Part shown: positions 10,300-16,950 of the stretch, in pieces | How positions within the stretch are numbered: position 1 is the first letter of the stretch | Layout of the letters: the number at the start of each line of letters is the position of its first letter | Source of the DNA: Crocinitomix algicola | Lineage (GTDB): Bacteria; Bacteroidota; Bacteroidia; Flavobacteriales_D; Crocinitomicaceae | Assembly (NCBI RefSeq): GCF_001661595.2 | Contig: NZ_LYPF02000007.1 | Location: 230,151-294,150, forward strand | Reading direction: 5' to 3' | Length of the DNA: 64,000 nt | Made by a program: the position numbers and the translations under genes | Notes under the pieces: generated by a model | Told to the model about the DNA's origin: nothing | What the model saw: only the letters and a program-made list of their open reading frames with translations | Database searches by the model: none

Positions 10300-10333
10300 A
10301 AAAATGCTGCACTTTACTGTGTGGCATTTTTTT
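10300..10333 (+). terminator. Rho-independent terminator after ftsZ
   Basis: The left arm AAAAATGCTGCAC (10300-10312) pairs with GTGTGGCATTTTT (10319-10331) over a 6-nt loop, with two G-T wobbles. A seven-T run ends at 10333. It lies 26 nt after the ftsZ stop and should end the whole dcw transcript. It also shows that an in-frame ATG at 10304 cannot be the start of the next gene. Confidence 0.88.
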
Positions 10334-10381
10334 ATGCAACATTTTTTAGGTGAAGTTCGTTTTTCACGTAAATCCTTTGTT

Positions 10382-11176
10382 ATGAAAGTATTGTCTGTCT
10401 TATTCTTGTGCTTTAATATCCTTTTAGCAAACGCCCAATGCGAAGGTTTTGAAGCTCCAATTACTTTTACGCATCCAACTTGCCCTGGTTTTCATGATGG
10501 CTCTGTTCATCTAATGCCAACTGGTGGCGCTACCCCTTACGAAGTAATTGTTAAAAATTCCATGGACGAAATTATGACGGAAGGATTTGTACTAGAAGCA
10601 GGTTGGTATTATACGTCAGTAACGGATGATCTTGGTTGTGAAATTCTAGATTCTGTAGAACTTATCGATCCAATAGAAATTGAAGTCGAATCAATTTCTT
10701 ATGTCCTCCCATCTGATGGAGAAACCTGTGATGGAGAAATATCTATCGAATCTGTGACTGGAGATTTTGATATCCTCTATTACTTTTGGAGCCCAGACCC
10801 TCATGGTATCTCTGGTGAAGGTGCAAATACTTTGTCTGATGTGTGTGAAGGTGTCTATAATCTTACATTGAGCAATGAAATAGGTTGCTCCACTGATGAG
10901 CTGCCCATTTCTATTGGTCCTTTAACATCCTTCAATGAGCACGCCAATCAATTTAACTACCGTGTTGAACAAAATAATTTGGTAATCGAATGTTTTTATC
11001 TCAATGCAAATTATAACCTACTCATCGCGGGAATAGATGGTAAACTAATCCATCAAAGTCGAATTCTAAAAGAATCAACGAATATTTCGCTACCCTTCTA
11101 CAATCAAATTTATAGTGTATCAATAATTAACGATAATGGCATAGTCTGGAAAAGAAACATCATCCTTCTCGATTAA
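10382..11176 (+). CDS. Small secreted SprB-repeat protein with T9SS sorting domain
   Basis: Probably exported and anchored or released by the type IX secretion system. Starting at ATG 10382 gives a clean signal peptide (MKVLSVLFLCFNILLANA, then QCEG). Two SprB-like repeats follow: residues about 19-105 (HPTCPGFHDGSVHLMPTGGATPYE, given here as its key run PTCPGFHDGS) and about 106-185. A C-terminal domain of about 75 residues resembles type A sorting domains, with LLIAGIDGKLIHQSRI and a YSVSIINDNG strand. A longer in-frame ATG at 10304 falls inside the ftsZ terminator and is rejected. The role is unknown; gliding-related adhesion is one option. Confidence 0.75.
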   Translation: MKVLSVLFLCFNILLANAQCEGFEAPITFTHPTCPGFHDGSVHLMPTGGATPYEVIVKNSMDEIMTEGFVLEAGWYYTSVTDDLGCEILDSVELIDPIEIEVESISYVLPSDGETCDGEISIESVTGDFDILYYFWSPDPHGISGEGANTLSDVCEGVYNLTLSNEIGCSTDELPISIGPLTSFNEHANQFNYRVEQNNLVIECFYLNANYNLLIAGIDGKLIHQSRILKESTNISLPFYNQIYSVSIINDNGIVWKRNIILLD

Positions 11177-11224
11177 TCCTATAATTTCTTTGAAAGCAGT
11201 CCATCTAATTTGCTAATAAAAATG

Positions 11225-11232
11225 TAATTTTG
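11225..11232 (+). promoter_or_regulatory. -7 box for yqeY
   Basis: TAATTTTG matches the Bacteroidetes -7 consensus TAnnTTTG exactly and ends 23 nt before the yqeY start, giving a short leader. No TTG lies at the preferred upstream distance, so this is only half a promoter by sequence. Confidence 0.4.
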
Positions 11233-11255
11233 AGGAAGAATCAATCAGATAAAAA

Positions 11256-11705
11256 ATGAGCTTAACAGATAAAATTAACGATGATATAAAAGCCGCTATG
11301 AAAGCGCGAGAAAAAGATAAATTGGCGGCTTTACGAGATATTAAAGCAAAACTTCTACTAGAGGCGACTAGCGGTGGTGATGGTGAGGTAACCGAAGAAG
11401 CGGCAAATAAAGTCGTAATGAAACTCTACAAGCAGAGAATTGATACCTACGAGTTGTATGTAAAAGAAGGGCGTGAGGATTTAGCAGCAGACGAAAAGTT
11501 TCAAGCGGATATTATTAAGGCTTACATGCCAGAAATGATGTCTGAAGACGATGTTCGAAAGGTTGTAAAAGAAAAAATAGCGGCTATGGGTGCCACCGGT
11601 CCTCAAGACATGGGAAAAGTAATGGGACCAATCATGGGGCAGTTGAATGGAAAAGCGGATGGTAAATTAATTTCAACCATCGTAAAAGAAGAACTAGCGG
11701 GTTAG
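11256..11705 (+). CDS. GatB/YqeY domain protein
   Basis: A 149-aa cytoplasmic protein of the YqeY family, homologous to the tail domain of the GatB amidotransferase subunit. The N-terminal helical part (MKAREKDKLAALRDIKAKLL) and C-terminal half with MGKVMGPIMGQLNGKADGKLIS are the family hallmarks. The biological role is not settled; an accessory role around tRNA or ribosome function is usually assumed. It is a stand-alone gene with its own -7 box and terminator. Confidence 0.92.
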   Translation: MSLTDKINDDIKAAMKAREKDKLAALRDIKAKLLLEATSGGDGEVTEEAANKVVMKLYKQRIDTYELYVKEGREDLAADEKFQADIIKAYMPEMMSEDDVRKVVKEKIAAMGATGPQDMGKVMGPIMGQLNGKADGKLISTIVKEELAG

Positions 11706-11725
11706 TTTAACGCTAATATAAAGTC

Positions 11726-11754
11726 AAACCTCACCAATACGGTGGGGTTTTTTT
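11726..11754 (+). terminator. Terminator after yqeY
   Basis: AAACCTCACC (11726-11735) pairs with GGTGGGGTTT (11741-11750) around loop AATAC, with one G-T pair, followed by a T-run to 11754. It is a textbook intrinsic terminator 20 nt after the stop. Confidence 0.9.
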
Positions 11755-11772
11755 ATGTCTAATTTTTGTTTT

Positions 11773-11900
11773 GGGCGTTCCTATAAAGCGCCATTTTATT
11801 CAAACTGGCGCTTTATAGTCAGGCTTTACGCACTCGCAATTTTGTCAATCTGATGATGATTGTCAAAATGTGCTTAAACAATCGCTTCAATCCTTAACGC
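11773..11900 (+). repeat. Dispersed structured element, copy A (divergent arms)
   Basis: Begins GGGCGTTCC and ends CAATCCTTAACGC. The closing stem is GCGTT 11775-11779 with AACGC 11896-11900. Arm P2 is a perfect 13-bp hairpin (CTATAAAGCGCCA 11781-11793 with its complement 11806-11818). Arm P3 is ATTTTG-t-CAATC 11839-11850 with GATTG-t-CAAAAT 11858-11869. The linkers AGGCTTTACGCACTCGC and GCTTAAACAATCGC match the other copies, while both arms are unrelated in sequence to theirs. The rest of the gap between yqeY and the next gene (11901-12194) shows no gene or clear signal. Confidence 0.8.
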
Positions 11901-12194
11901 AAAATCAAATACTTGCCCTAATCGTCTAAAAGAGTAAAAGAACGAATAATACTCTTTCTGGTCAGCGCAATAACACCAACTTTTGTCTCATTTCATTTTT
12001 CCAGAAGCAAATTGGATATGATTTTAAAAATTGCTAAATTTATTATTGTTTTGTTGGTTAATAGTAGGGGCGGAAAGACGAACCTCATTAAGTAATGGAA
12101 ACCAAAGACTTCTGTTTAAGTTTCAAGTAAATGATAAAACTCTAACCACAAAAAAATGTGTGATTTAAAATATAAAACTCTTACAATAGAAAAG

Positions 12195-12869
12195 ATGAAT
12201 GTGCTTTTTATAGTAGGATTATTTATTTTAAGTAGTTTAAATTCTAGAGGACAAATTGCAACTATCAAGGATCCAGACGGATGGACAAACGTGCGAAAAT
12301 TACCTGATATAGAATCAGCGATTATTCATAAGGTATACGAAAACGATGTTTTTTGGTATAACTATGAATCAGTCCAAGAAAAACGAGAATGGATTCCCAT
12401 TTACTTTCCTAAAAACAAATTTTCTCTTGGGAAAATTGAACCTAATTTTATCGAAGGATACATCCACAGGTCTAGGTTTCAAAAGCTAGAATGGTTAACA
12501 GAATATCATGGAAACGATTTTTATTTTAAATATCAATTAAGTAGTTTCAAGGTTGAAAATAGAATGATTGATAAGCAGGGTGCTAGCTTTATTAGTGGAA
12601 TTGATGGTCGACCAGTTTGGGGAATCGATGGAGGGCTGCCAAAAATTCAGGTTGATAATGTAAATGTCATTCTTAATGGTTCTGAAATTCTAATTCAAAA
12701 AATATTCTATTCTGACATTTTTGAGTGTATTGGCCGAATTTCAATTTACAAAAATGGAGAAACTTATTTGGTTCATCAATTAAACAGTGACGGAGCTGGA
12801 GCTTACGAAATTGTTTGGGTTATAAATAAAGACGGATTGCAACAACGACTGGTAGGAACGATGATCTGA
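12195..12869 (+). CDS. Secreted SH3-like domain protein of unknown function
   Basis: A 224-aa exported protein. ATG 12195 gives a signal peptide MNVLFIVGLFILSSLNSRG followed by Q. An in-frame ATG 39 bases upstream would bury it. Residues about 20-75 (IKDPDGWTNVRKLPDIESAII...VYENDVFWY) resemble a bacterial SH3 domain, where the DGWxNVR pattern is characteristic; such domains often bind cell wall or peptides. The C-terminal half is not recognised. It is followed by an S41 peptidase after 84 nt, but no functional link is shown. Confidence 0.65.
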   Translation: MNVLFIVGLFILSSLNSRGQIATIKDPDGWTNVRKLPDIESAIIHKVYENDVFWYNYESVQEKREWIPIYFPKNKFSLGKIEPNFIEGYIHRSRFQKLEWLTEYHGNDFYFKYQLSSFKVENRMIDKQGASFISGIDGRPVWGIDGGLPKIQVDNVNVILNGSEILIQKIFYSDIFECIGRISIYKNGETYLVHQLNSDGAGAYEIVWVINKDGLQQRLVGTMI

Positions 12870-12953
12870 TTATGGTGTGGGTTCATTTTAGTCAATCAAA
12901 TAAATCAAATGTAACAAACCATCCAAAATTTGCGTCGTATTAGAAACCAAACG

Positions 12954-14411
12954 ATGAAACTATATTTTATAACTCCCTTATTTTTTTTATTTCACTTTTC
13001 GGTAAAGGCTCAAGACTGTGATTGTCATAATGATTTTGAATTTGTCGTTAATTATTATGAAGAAAATTTACCAGGGTTTAAGGATAACGTATCCGACAGC
13101 AATATTGATGACTATAATCAATTCAAAAATAATTTATCCACTTTATCGAAAAACTATTGCAGTGATGAAGATCTTTGTTATAAAACCTTACTGGTTTATG
13201 TTGAGTTCTTTAAAGATAACCATTCTTCATTGTACACAAATAATTCGGTTTATATCGATGAGGATAATGCAAAAGAAGTGGAACAATTTCTTCTTTCACG
13301 TCGCTTTAAAAATCGCGAAATAATTAAAAATTATAATTCCTTTTCTAAAAATGCGATTCAAAATATCGAAAATTGCTACCAAACAAAGGACAAAACTTAT
13401 TCAGTTGTCGTGGTGGAAAATAAAAATGAATTTAGAGACTATGTAGGTATAATTATCGATTCAAAGACGCCATTGTGGAAAGAGGGACAGGTTAAATTTG
13501 AATTAAAAAAGATAAAAGAGAATACTTATGACATGTTCCTGTACATGCGAAATCACGCGGTGCGATACTACAAAAATGTAAAACTTGAGAATGGTGTTTT
13601 AAATGATGATTGGTATAATACTCAACTTACAGATAGCAAATCCTATAATATTGAAATGCCGTACACTGACCTTACTTTTACAGAGTTGGATGATGAGACA
13701 AATTATATGTATATTCCCACTTTCGACGGTAATTATTACGCAAAAATAGCTGAGTTTTATGCGCAATATGACACTTTAATTCAAGCAAAGCCTTATTTAA
13801 TTATTGATGTCAGAAACAATGGAGGTGGGAGTGATGCCTGCGTAAGTCCATTATTGAAGTATATTTATACGAAGCCTTTCAAAGATGATATCGTTGATGT
13901 CTATGCCACAAAAGAAAATATTAGAAAATATTCTAAATGGTATGAGGTAATGAAAAATGATACGGCAAATTTTAGCGATGAATTTTTAAAAAGCTTTAAG
14001 GCTGAAATTGAAACGTTAAAGACTGTTCCGAATAAAACTTTCATTCCAAGAAATAGTGGTGAAACTATTGAATTGGATACTGTATTGGATAATCCTAAAA
14101 AGGTCGTCATCATTACCAATAAATATTGTGCTAGTTCTTGCGAAACTCTTTTATTTTGGGCGATGGAAAGCGAAAAAACAATTATTGTTGGTGAAAATTC
14201 TGGAGGATTTGTAGGGTATGGAGATATTTCTGCTGTAGAAACCCCTAATTTTAAATATGAATTAGGTTGCACCATGACCCGTTATGTCCACCAAAGGAAG
14301 TATGAAACAGATGGTATTCCACCAGACTATTATTTGAGTGATGATAGGGATTGGATTGAACAAGCTAGAGTTTTACTAAAGGATCACCAGAATAAAACAG
14401 AACACGAATAA
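12954..14411 (+). CDS. Secreted S41-family peptidase
   Basis: A 485-aa exported protease-like protein. ATG 12954 opens a signal peptide (MKLYFITPLFFLFHFSVKA, then QDCDC). The S41 (tail-specific protease) core lies in the C-terminal half. LIIDVRNNGGGSDA (about residue 282) is the typical strand-loop. KYCASSCETLLFWA carries the likely nucleophile Ser394, aligned with S-A-S-A-S-E of Prc/CtpA. IIVGENSGGFVGYG is the following glycine-rich segment. No PDZ domain is evident, unlike CtpA. The N-terminal 270 residues are unassigned and Cys-rich at the mature start. Substrate unknown. Confidence 0.82.
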   Translation: MKLYFITPLFFLFHFSVKAQDCDCHNDFEFVVNYYEENLPGFKDNVSDSNIDDYNQFKNNLSTLSKNYCSDEDLCYKTLLVYVEFFKDNHSSLYTNNSVYIDEDNAKEVEQFLLSRRFKNREIIKNYNSFSKNAIQNIENCYQTKDKTYSVVVVENKNEFRDYVGIIIDSKTPLWKEGQVKFELKKIKENTYDMFLYMRNHAVRYYKNVKLENGVLNDDWYNTQLTDSKSYNIEMPYTDLTFTELDDETNYMYIPTFDGNYYAKIAEFYAQYDTLIQAKPYLIIDVRNNGGGSDACVSPLLKYIYTKPFKDDIVDVYATKENIRKYSKWYEVMKNDTANFSDEFLKSFKAEIETLKTVPNKTFIPRNSGETIELDTVLDNPKKVVIITNKYCASSCETLLFWAMESEKTIIVGENSGGFVGYGDISAVETPNFKYELGCTMTRYVHQRKYETDGIPPDYYLSDDRDWIEQARVLLKDHQNKTEHE

Positions 14412-14501
14412 TGTGCCTATTTACAAATAAGCTGTCTTGAATTGTATAATGCATAAAATAGTATCTTTAGTAATTTGTAAACCCAATTACCTAAGTAAGC
14501 A

Positions 14502-14840
14502 ATGAGTTCTGGAAATATCTTATTTTTAACCTTTTACCTAACGACGATTATAGGTTTGGCGGGGTACTTTTTAAGACAAAAAGGGATTAAAAAGCAAGAG
14601 TTGGATTACCCTAAGGACTGGTACAGTTTTCAATCGAGTTGTCGAATCAATGATGAGGTAGAAATACTGAGGTTAGGAACTGAGTTGATTTACAATAAGC
14701 ACTTGAAGCTTGATCATCTCAATGAAATTCTGCGAATAGCTTCCGAGAAAAAGGCGCTTAATTCTAAATTTGAGAAACTCGAAGAAGATGCTTACGCGAA
14801 ATGGATTCATTATACTAAAGGAACAGGGTCAGTAATATGA
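14502..14840 (+). CDS. Hypothetical small membrane-anchored protein
   Basis: A 112-aa protein with one N-terminal membrane segment (residues about 5-24, ILFLTFYLTTIIGLAGYFL). A charged cytoplasmic-type helical domain follows, rich in Lys and Glu. No family recognised. A near-consensus -7 box (TATCTTTA, 14462-14469) lies 33 nt upstream with TTG at 14442-14444, spacing 17. A GNAT gene follows after 33 nt. Confidence 0.55.
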   Translation: MSSGNILFLTFYLTTIIGLAGYFLRQKGIKKQELDYPKDWYSFQSSCRINDEVEILRLGTELIYNKHLKLDHLNEILRIASEKKALNSKFEKLEEDAYAKWIHYTKGTGSVI

Positions 14841-14873
14841 TTCTGCTATCATGCATATTAATTTTTCAATAAA

Positions 14874-15401
14874 ATGAATTCTTTTAAGATTGAACTTGGT
14901 AATATAACGGAAGCGGCTGAAGTGTTTCAAGTTTATGTTCGAGCGAAAGAAGTGTTGGATCAACTTGGTGTTTTTCAATGGACTGATGATTACCCTACAG
15001 AATCGATTATTTTAAAGGACCTGCAAAATAAAGTCCTCTATTTACTAAAAAAAGAAGGTGTTATTTGTGGAGCAATTAACCTTAGTAGTGAGCAAGATGA
15101 GCCGTATAAAACGGTACAATGGCGATATAATATTGGACCTTTTTTAATCATTCATCGCTTAGTGATTGATCCAAAAGTACAAGGGCAGGGAGGAGCACAA
15201 TGTTTAATGAATTTTGCCGAAAATTATGGAGCGATGCATGGATTTAATGCGATTCGACTCGATGTTTATAGCAAAAATAAGAGGGGGATAAAATTTTATC
15301 AAAAGCAGAATTATACCCAAGCTGGAAGGATTTATTTTCCGGGACGCACAGCACATTTTTATTGCATGGAAAAGAAAATTGTGCCTAGTTCAAATGAATA
15401 A
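14874..15401 (+). CDS. GNAT-family N-acetyltransferase
   Basis: A 175-aa single-domain acetyl-CoA-dependent acetyltransferase. Motif A is RLVIDPKVQGQGGAQCLMNFA (residues about 98-118), with Q-G-Q-G-G-A in the acetyl-CoA loop position. IRLDVYSKNKRGIKFYQKQNY follows as the motif B region. The acceptor substrate cannot be read from the sequence. The stop lies 15 nt upstream of the palindrome that begins the cobW regulatory region, so the two genes are transcribed separately. Confidence 0.85.
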   Translation: MNSFKIELGNITEAAEVFQVYVRAKEVLDQLGVFQWTDDYPTESIILKDLQNKVLYLLKKEGVICGAINLSSEQDEPYKTVQWRYNIGPFLIIHRLVIDPKVQGQGGAQCLMNFAENYGAMHGFNAIRLDVYSKNKRGIKFYQKQNYTQAGRIYFPGRTAHFYCMEKKIVPSSNE

Positions 15402-15416
15402 AATAGCCAACTCTTC

Positions 15417-15443
15417 TAATAACGCAACATTGTTGCGTTATTA
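15417..15443 (+). promoter_or_regulatory. 27-bp perfect palindrome, likely metalloregulator operator 1
   Basis: The 13-base arms (left TAATAACGCAACA, 15417-15429) pair exactly around a single central base at 15430. It covers the -33 TTG (15433-15435) of the cobW promoter. The inner 15 bases, CGCAACATTGTTGCG, share their pattern with the second site downstream. A repressor position and a Zur-like regulator are inferred from the target gene family (COG0523). Confidence 0.75.
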
Positions 15444-15462
15444 AAAATAAACTGTACATTTG
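15433..15462 (+). promoter_or_regulatory. Promoter of the cobW/COG0523 gene
   Basis: TTG 15433-15435 and TACATTTG 15455-15462 match the Bacteroidetes sigma consensus (TTG ... TAnnTTTG), with 19 nt between. Transcription should begin near 15468, leaving a leader of about 25 nt. The two elements are each overlapped by a palindrome, so occupancy by a repressor would block both. Confidence 0.75.
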
Positions 15463-15475
15463 CAACAATATTGCA
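15461..15475 (+). promoter_or_regulatory. Second palindrome, likely operator 2
   Basis: TGCAACAATATTGCA has 5-bp arms TGCAA/TTGCA and repeats the GCAACA-T-TTGC pattern of the upstream 27-bp palindrome. It overlaps the end of the -7 box and the expected transcription start. Two like sites 38 bp apart centre to centre suggest cooperative repression by one dimeric regulator. Confidence 0.6.
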
Positions 15476-15492
15476 TTTAACAGTTAGAGAAT

Positions 15493-16713
15493 ATGGATAA
15501 AAAATTACCAGTTACCGTGCTAAGTGGATTCTTAGGTGCGGGTAAAACAACCTTGCTTAATCATGTATTAAATAACAAAGAAGGTTTGAAAGTCGCGGTT
15601 ATCGTCAATGATATGAGTGAGGTTAATATTGACGCTGAATTAGTTAAAAATGAAAGCACCTTGTCCCGAACGGAAGAAAAGTTGGTGGAAATGAGTAATG
15701 GCTGTATTTGTTGTACGCTCCGCAAAGATTTGATTGTTGAAGTAGAACGTCTTGTAAAAGAAAATCGATTTGATTATTTACTTATTGAAAGTACGGGTAT
15801 AAGTGAACCAGTGCCTGTAGCACAAACATTTTCATTTGTGAGCGAGGAGAATGGGATAGACCTTTCTCAATTCAGCTATATTGATACAATGGTGACAGTA
15901 GTTGATGCCTTTAATTTTTTTAAAGATTTTGGTAGTCCAGAAACCTTGATGGATCGCCAGTTGACTGATATGGAAGATGATTTTCGCACAATTGTCAATT
16001 TACTAACAGACCAAATAGAGTTTGCAAATGTCATTGTCTTAAATAAAGTTGATCTCGTAAATGCTGATCGTCTTGGTGTATTAAAAGCGGCCATTCATAA
16101 AATGAATCCTGGAGCTAGAATTATTGAATCTTCATTCAGTAAAATTAATCCAAAAGAAATATTGAATACGGGCTTGTTTAATTACGAAGAAGCCGAGCAA
16201 AGCGCTGGATGGATAGAAGAGTTAAAAAAAGAAGGGCATACACCTGAAACAGAAGAGTATGGTATAAGCTCATTTGTTTATCGCAGTAAAAAGCCATTTA
16301 ATCCAGCTCGTTTTTGGAATTATGTTCAACATAAATTTCCGGGTACTGTAATTCGAAGTAAAGGGTTGTTTTGGCTGTCTTCTCGTCCTCAGCAGGCGCT
16401 CGTTTGGAGTCAAGCAGGAGGTTCGTTAAGGGCGGATAGCGCAGGCGTTTGGTGGAGCAGTATGCCGTATGAGAAAAGAATTCAATTTATTTCATTTGTG
16501 GAGAATCAGAGAGCAATTGAAGAGGTTTGGGATGAAAATTTTGGAGATCGGAAAAATGAATTGGTTTTTATAGGTCAAGAAATGGACGAAGAAAAAATTA
16601 AGGCCGATTTGAATGCCTGCCTGGAGACTTTTGAGGAGTTGGAAGACGGTACGTGGATGGATGGAGCTGAAGATGATTGGCCAGTACAGCGCATGTATGC
16701 ACTGAATGAATAA
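15493..16713 (+). CDS. COG0523 (CobW/ZigA-type) metal-chaperone GTPase
   Basis: A 406-aa G3E GTPase. Walker [10 protein letters not shown] is at residues 12-20, the metal-binding CxCC motif (NGCICCTLR) near residue 73, ESTGISEP near 100 and NKVDL near 182. A CobW C-terminal domain lies from about 265 to 365. Members insert or deliver zinc or other metals to client proteins; the ZigA/YciC branch is induced under zinc starvation. The twin palindromes across its promoter support metal-responsive repression. No cobalamin gene is near, which argues against CobW proper. Confidence 0.88.
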   Translation: MDKKLPVTVLSGFLGAGKTTLLNHVLNNKEGLKVAVIVNDMSEVNIDAELVKNESTLSRTEEKLVEMSNGCICCTLRKDLIVEVERLVKENRFDYLLIESTGISEPVPVAQTFSFVSEENGIDLSQFSYIDTMVTVVDAFNFFKDFGSPETLMDRQLTDMEDDFRTIVNLLTDQIEFANVIVLNKVDLVNADRLGVLKAAIHKMNPGARIIESSFSKINPKEILNTGLFNYEEAEQSAGWIEELKKEGHTPETEEYGISSFVYRSKKPFNPARFWNYVQHKFPGTVIRSKGLFWLSSRPQQALVWSQAGGSLRADSAGVWWSSMPYEKRIQFISFVENQRAIEEVWDENFGDRKNELVFIGQEMDEEKIKADLNACLETFEELEDGTWMDGAEDDWPVQRMYALNE

Positions 16714-16726
16714 ATTGATGTAATAG

Positions 16727-16786
16727 CACCTCAGTTGTTAAAGATGGATGATTCATCACTGCTTTTTTCGACCAACAACTGAGGTG
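16727..16786 (+). other. Long stem-loop downstream of the COG0523 gene
   Basis: CACCTCAGTTGTT (16727-16739) is the exact complement of AACAACTGAGGTG (16774-16786), separated by 34 nt. That loop contains a nested GATGA/TCATC hairpin. It starts 13 nt after the stop. The 3' side has only TGTTTG, so it is a poor intrinsic terminator; RNA 3'-end stabilisation or a bidirectional signal are alternatives. Confidence 0.5.
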
Positions 16787-16950
16787 TTTGATTGTTAGTT
16801 TTATCAGCGTAAAATTGGCTATTTGTTAAAATGCGTAATTAAGCACCAATTCTAATCGACTTTTGCCAAAAAAAAGTGGTTAAAAATGTAATATTTCGTA
16901 TCTTTTCGCCCTATTTATCAACAATACATCAGTTTTATTTGTAAAATTAT

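Noticed and set aside
10304..10381. In-frame extension of the SprB-like gene from ATG 10304
   Set aside because: The codons lie inside the ftsZ terminator hairpin and spoil the signal peptide that starts at 10382.
11781..11818. The perfect 13-bp hairpin as a rho-independent terminator
   Set aside because: No T-run follows, yqeY already has a strong terminator, and the hairpin occupies the P2 place of the dispersed element.
13018..13323. Alternative-frame ORF inside the S41 peptidase gene
   Set aside because: Low-complexity Ile/Met-rich shadow of the real gene, no start context or family match.
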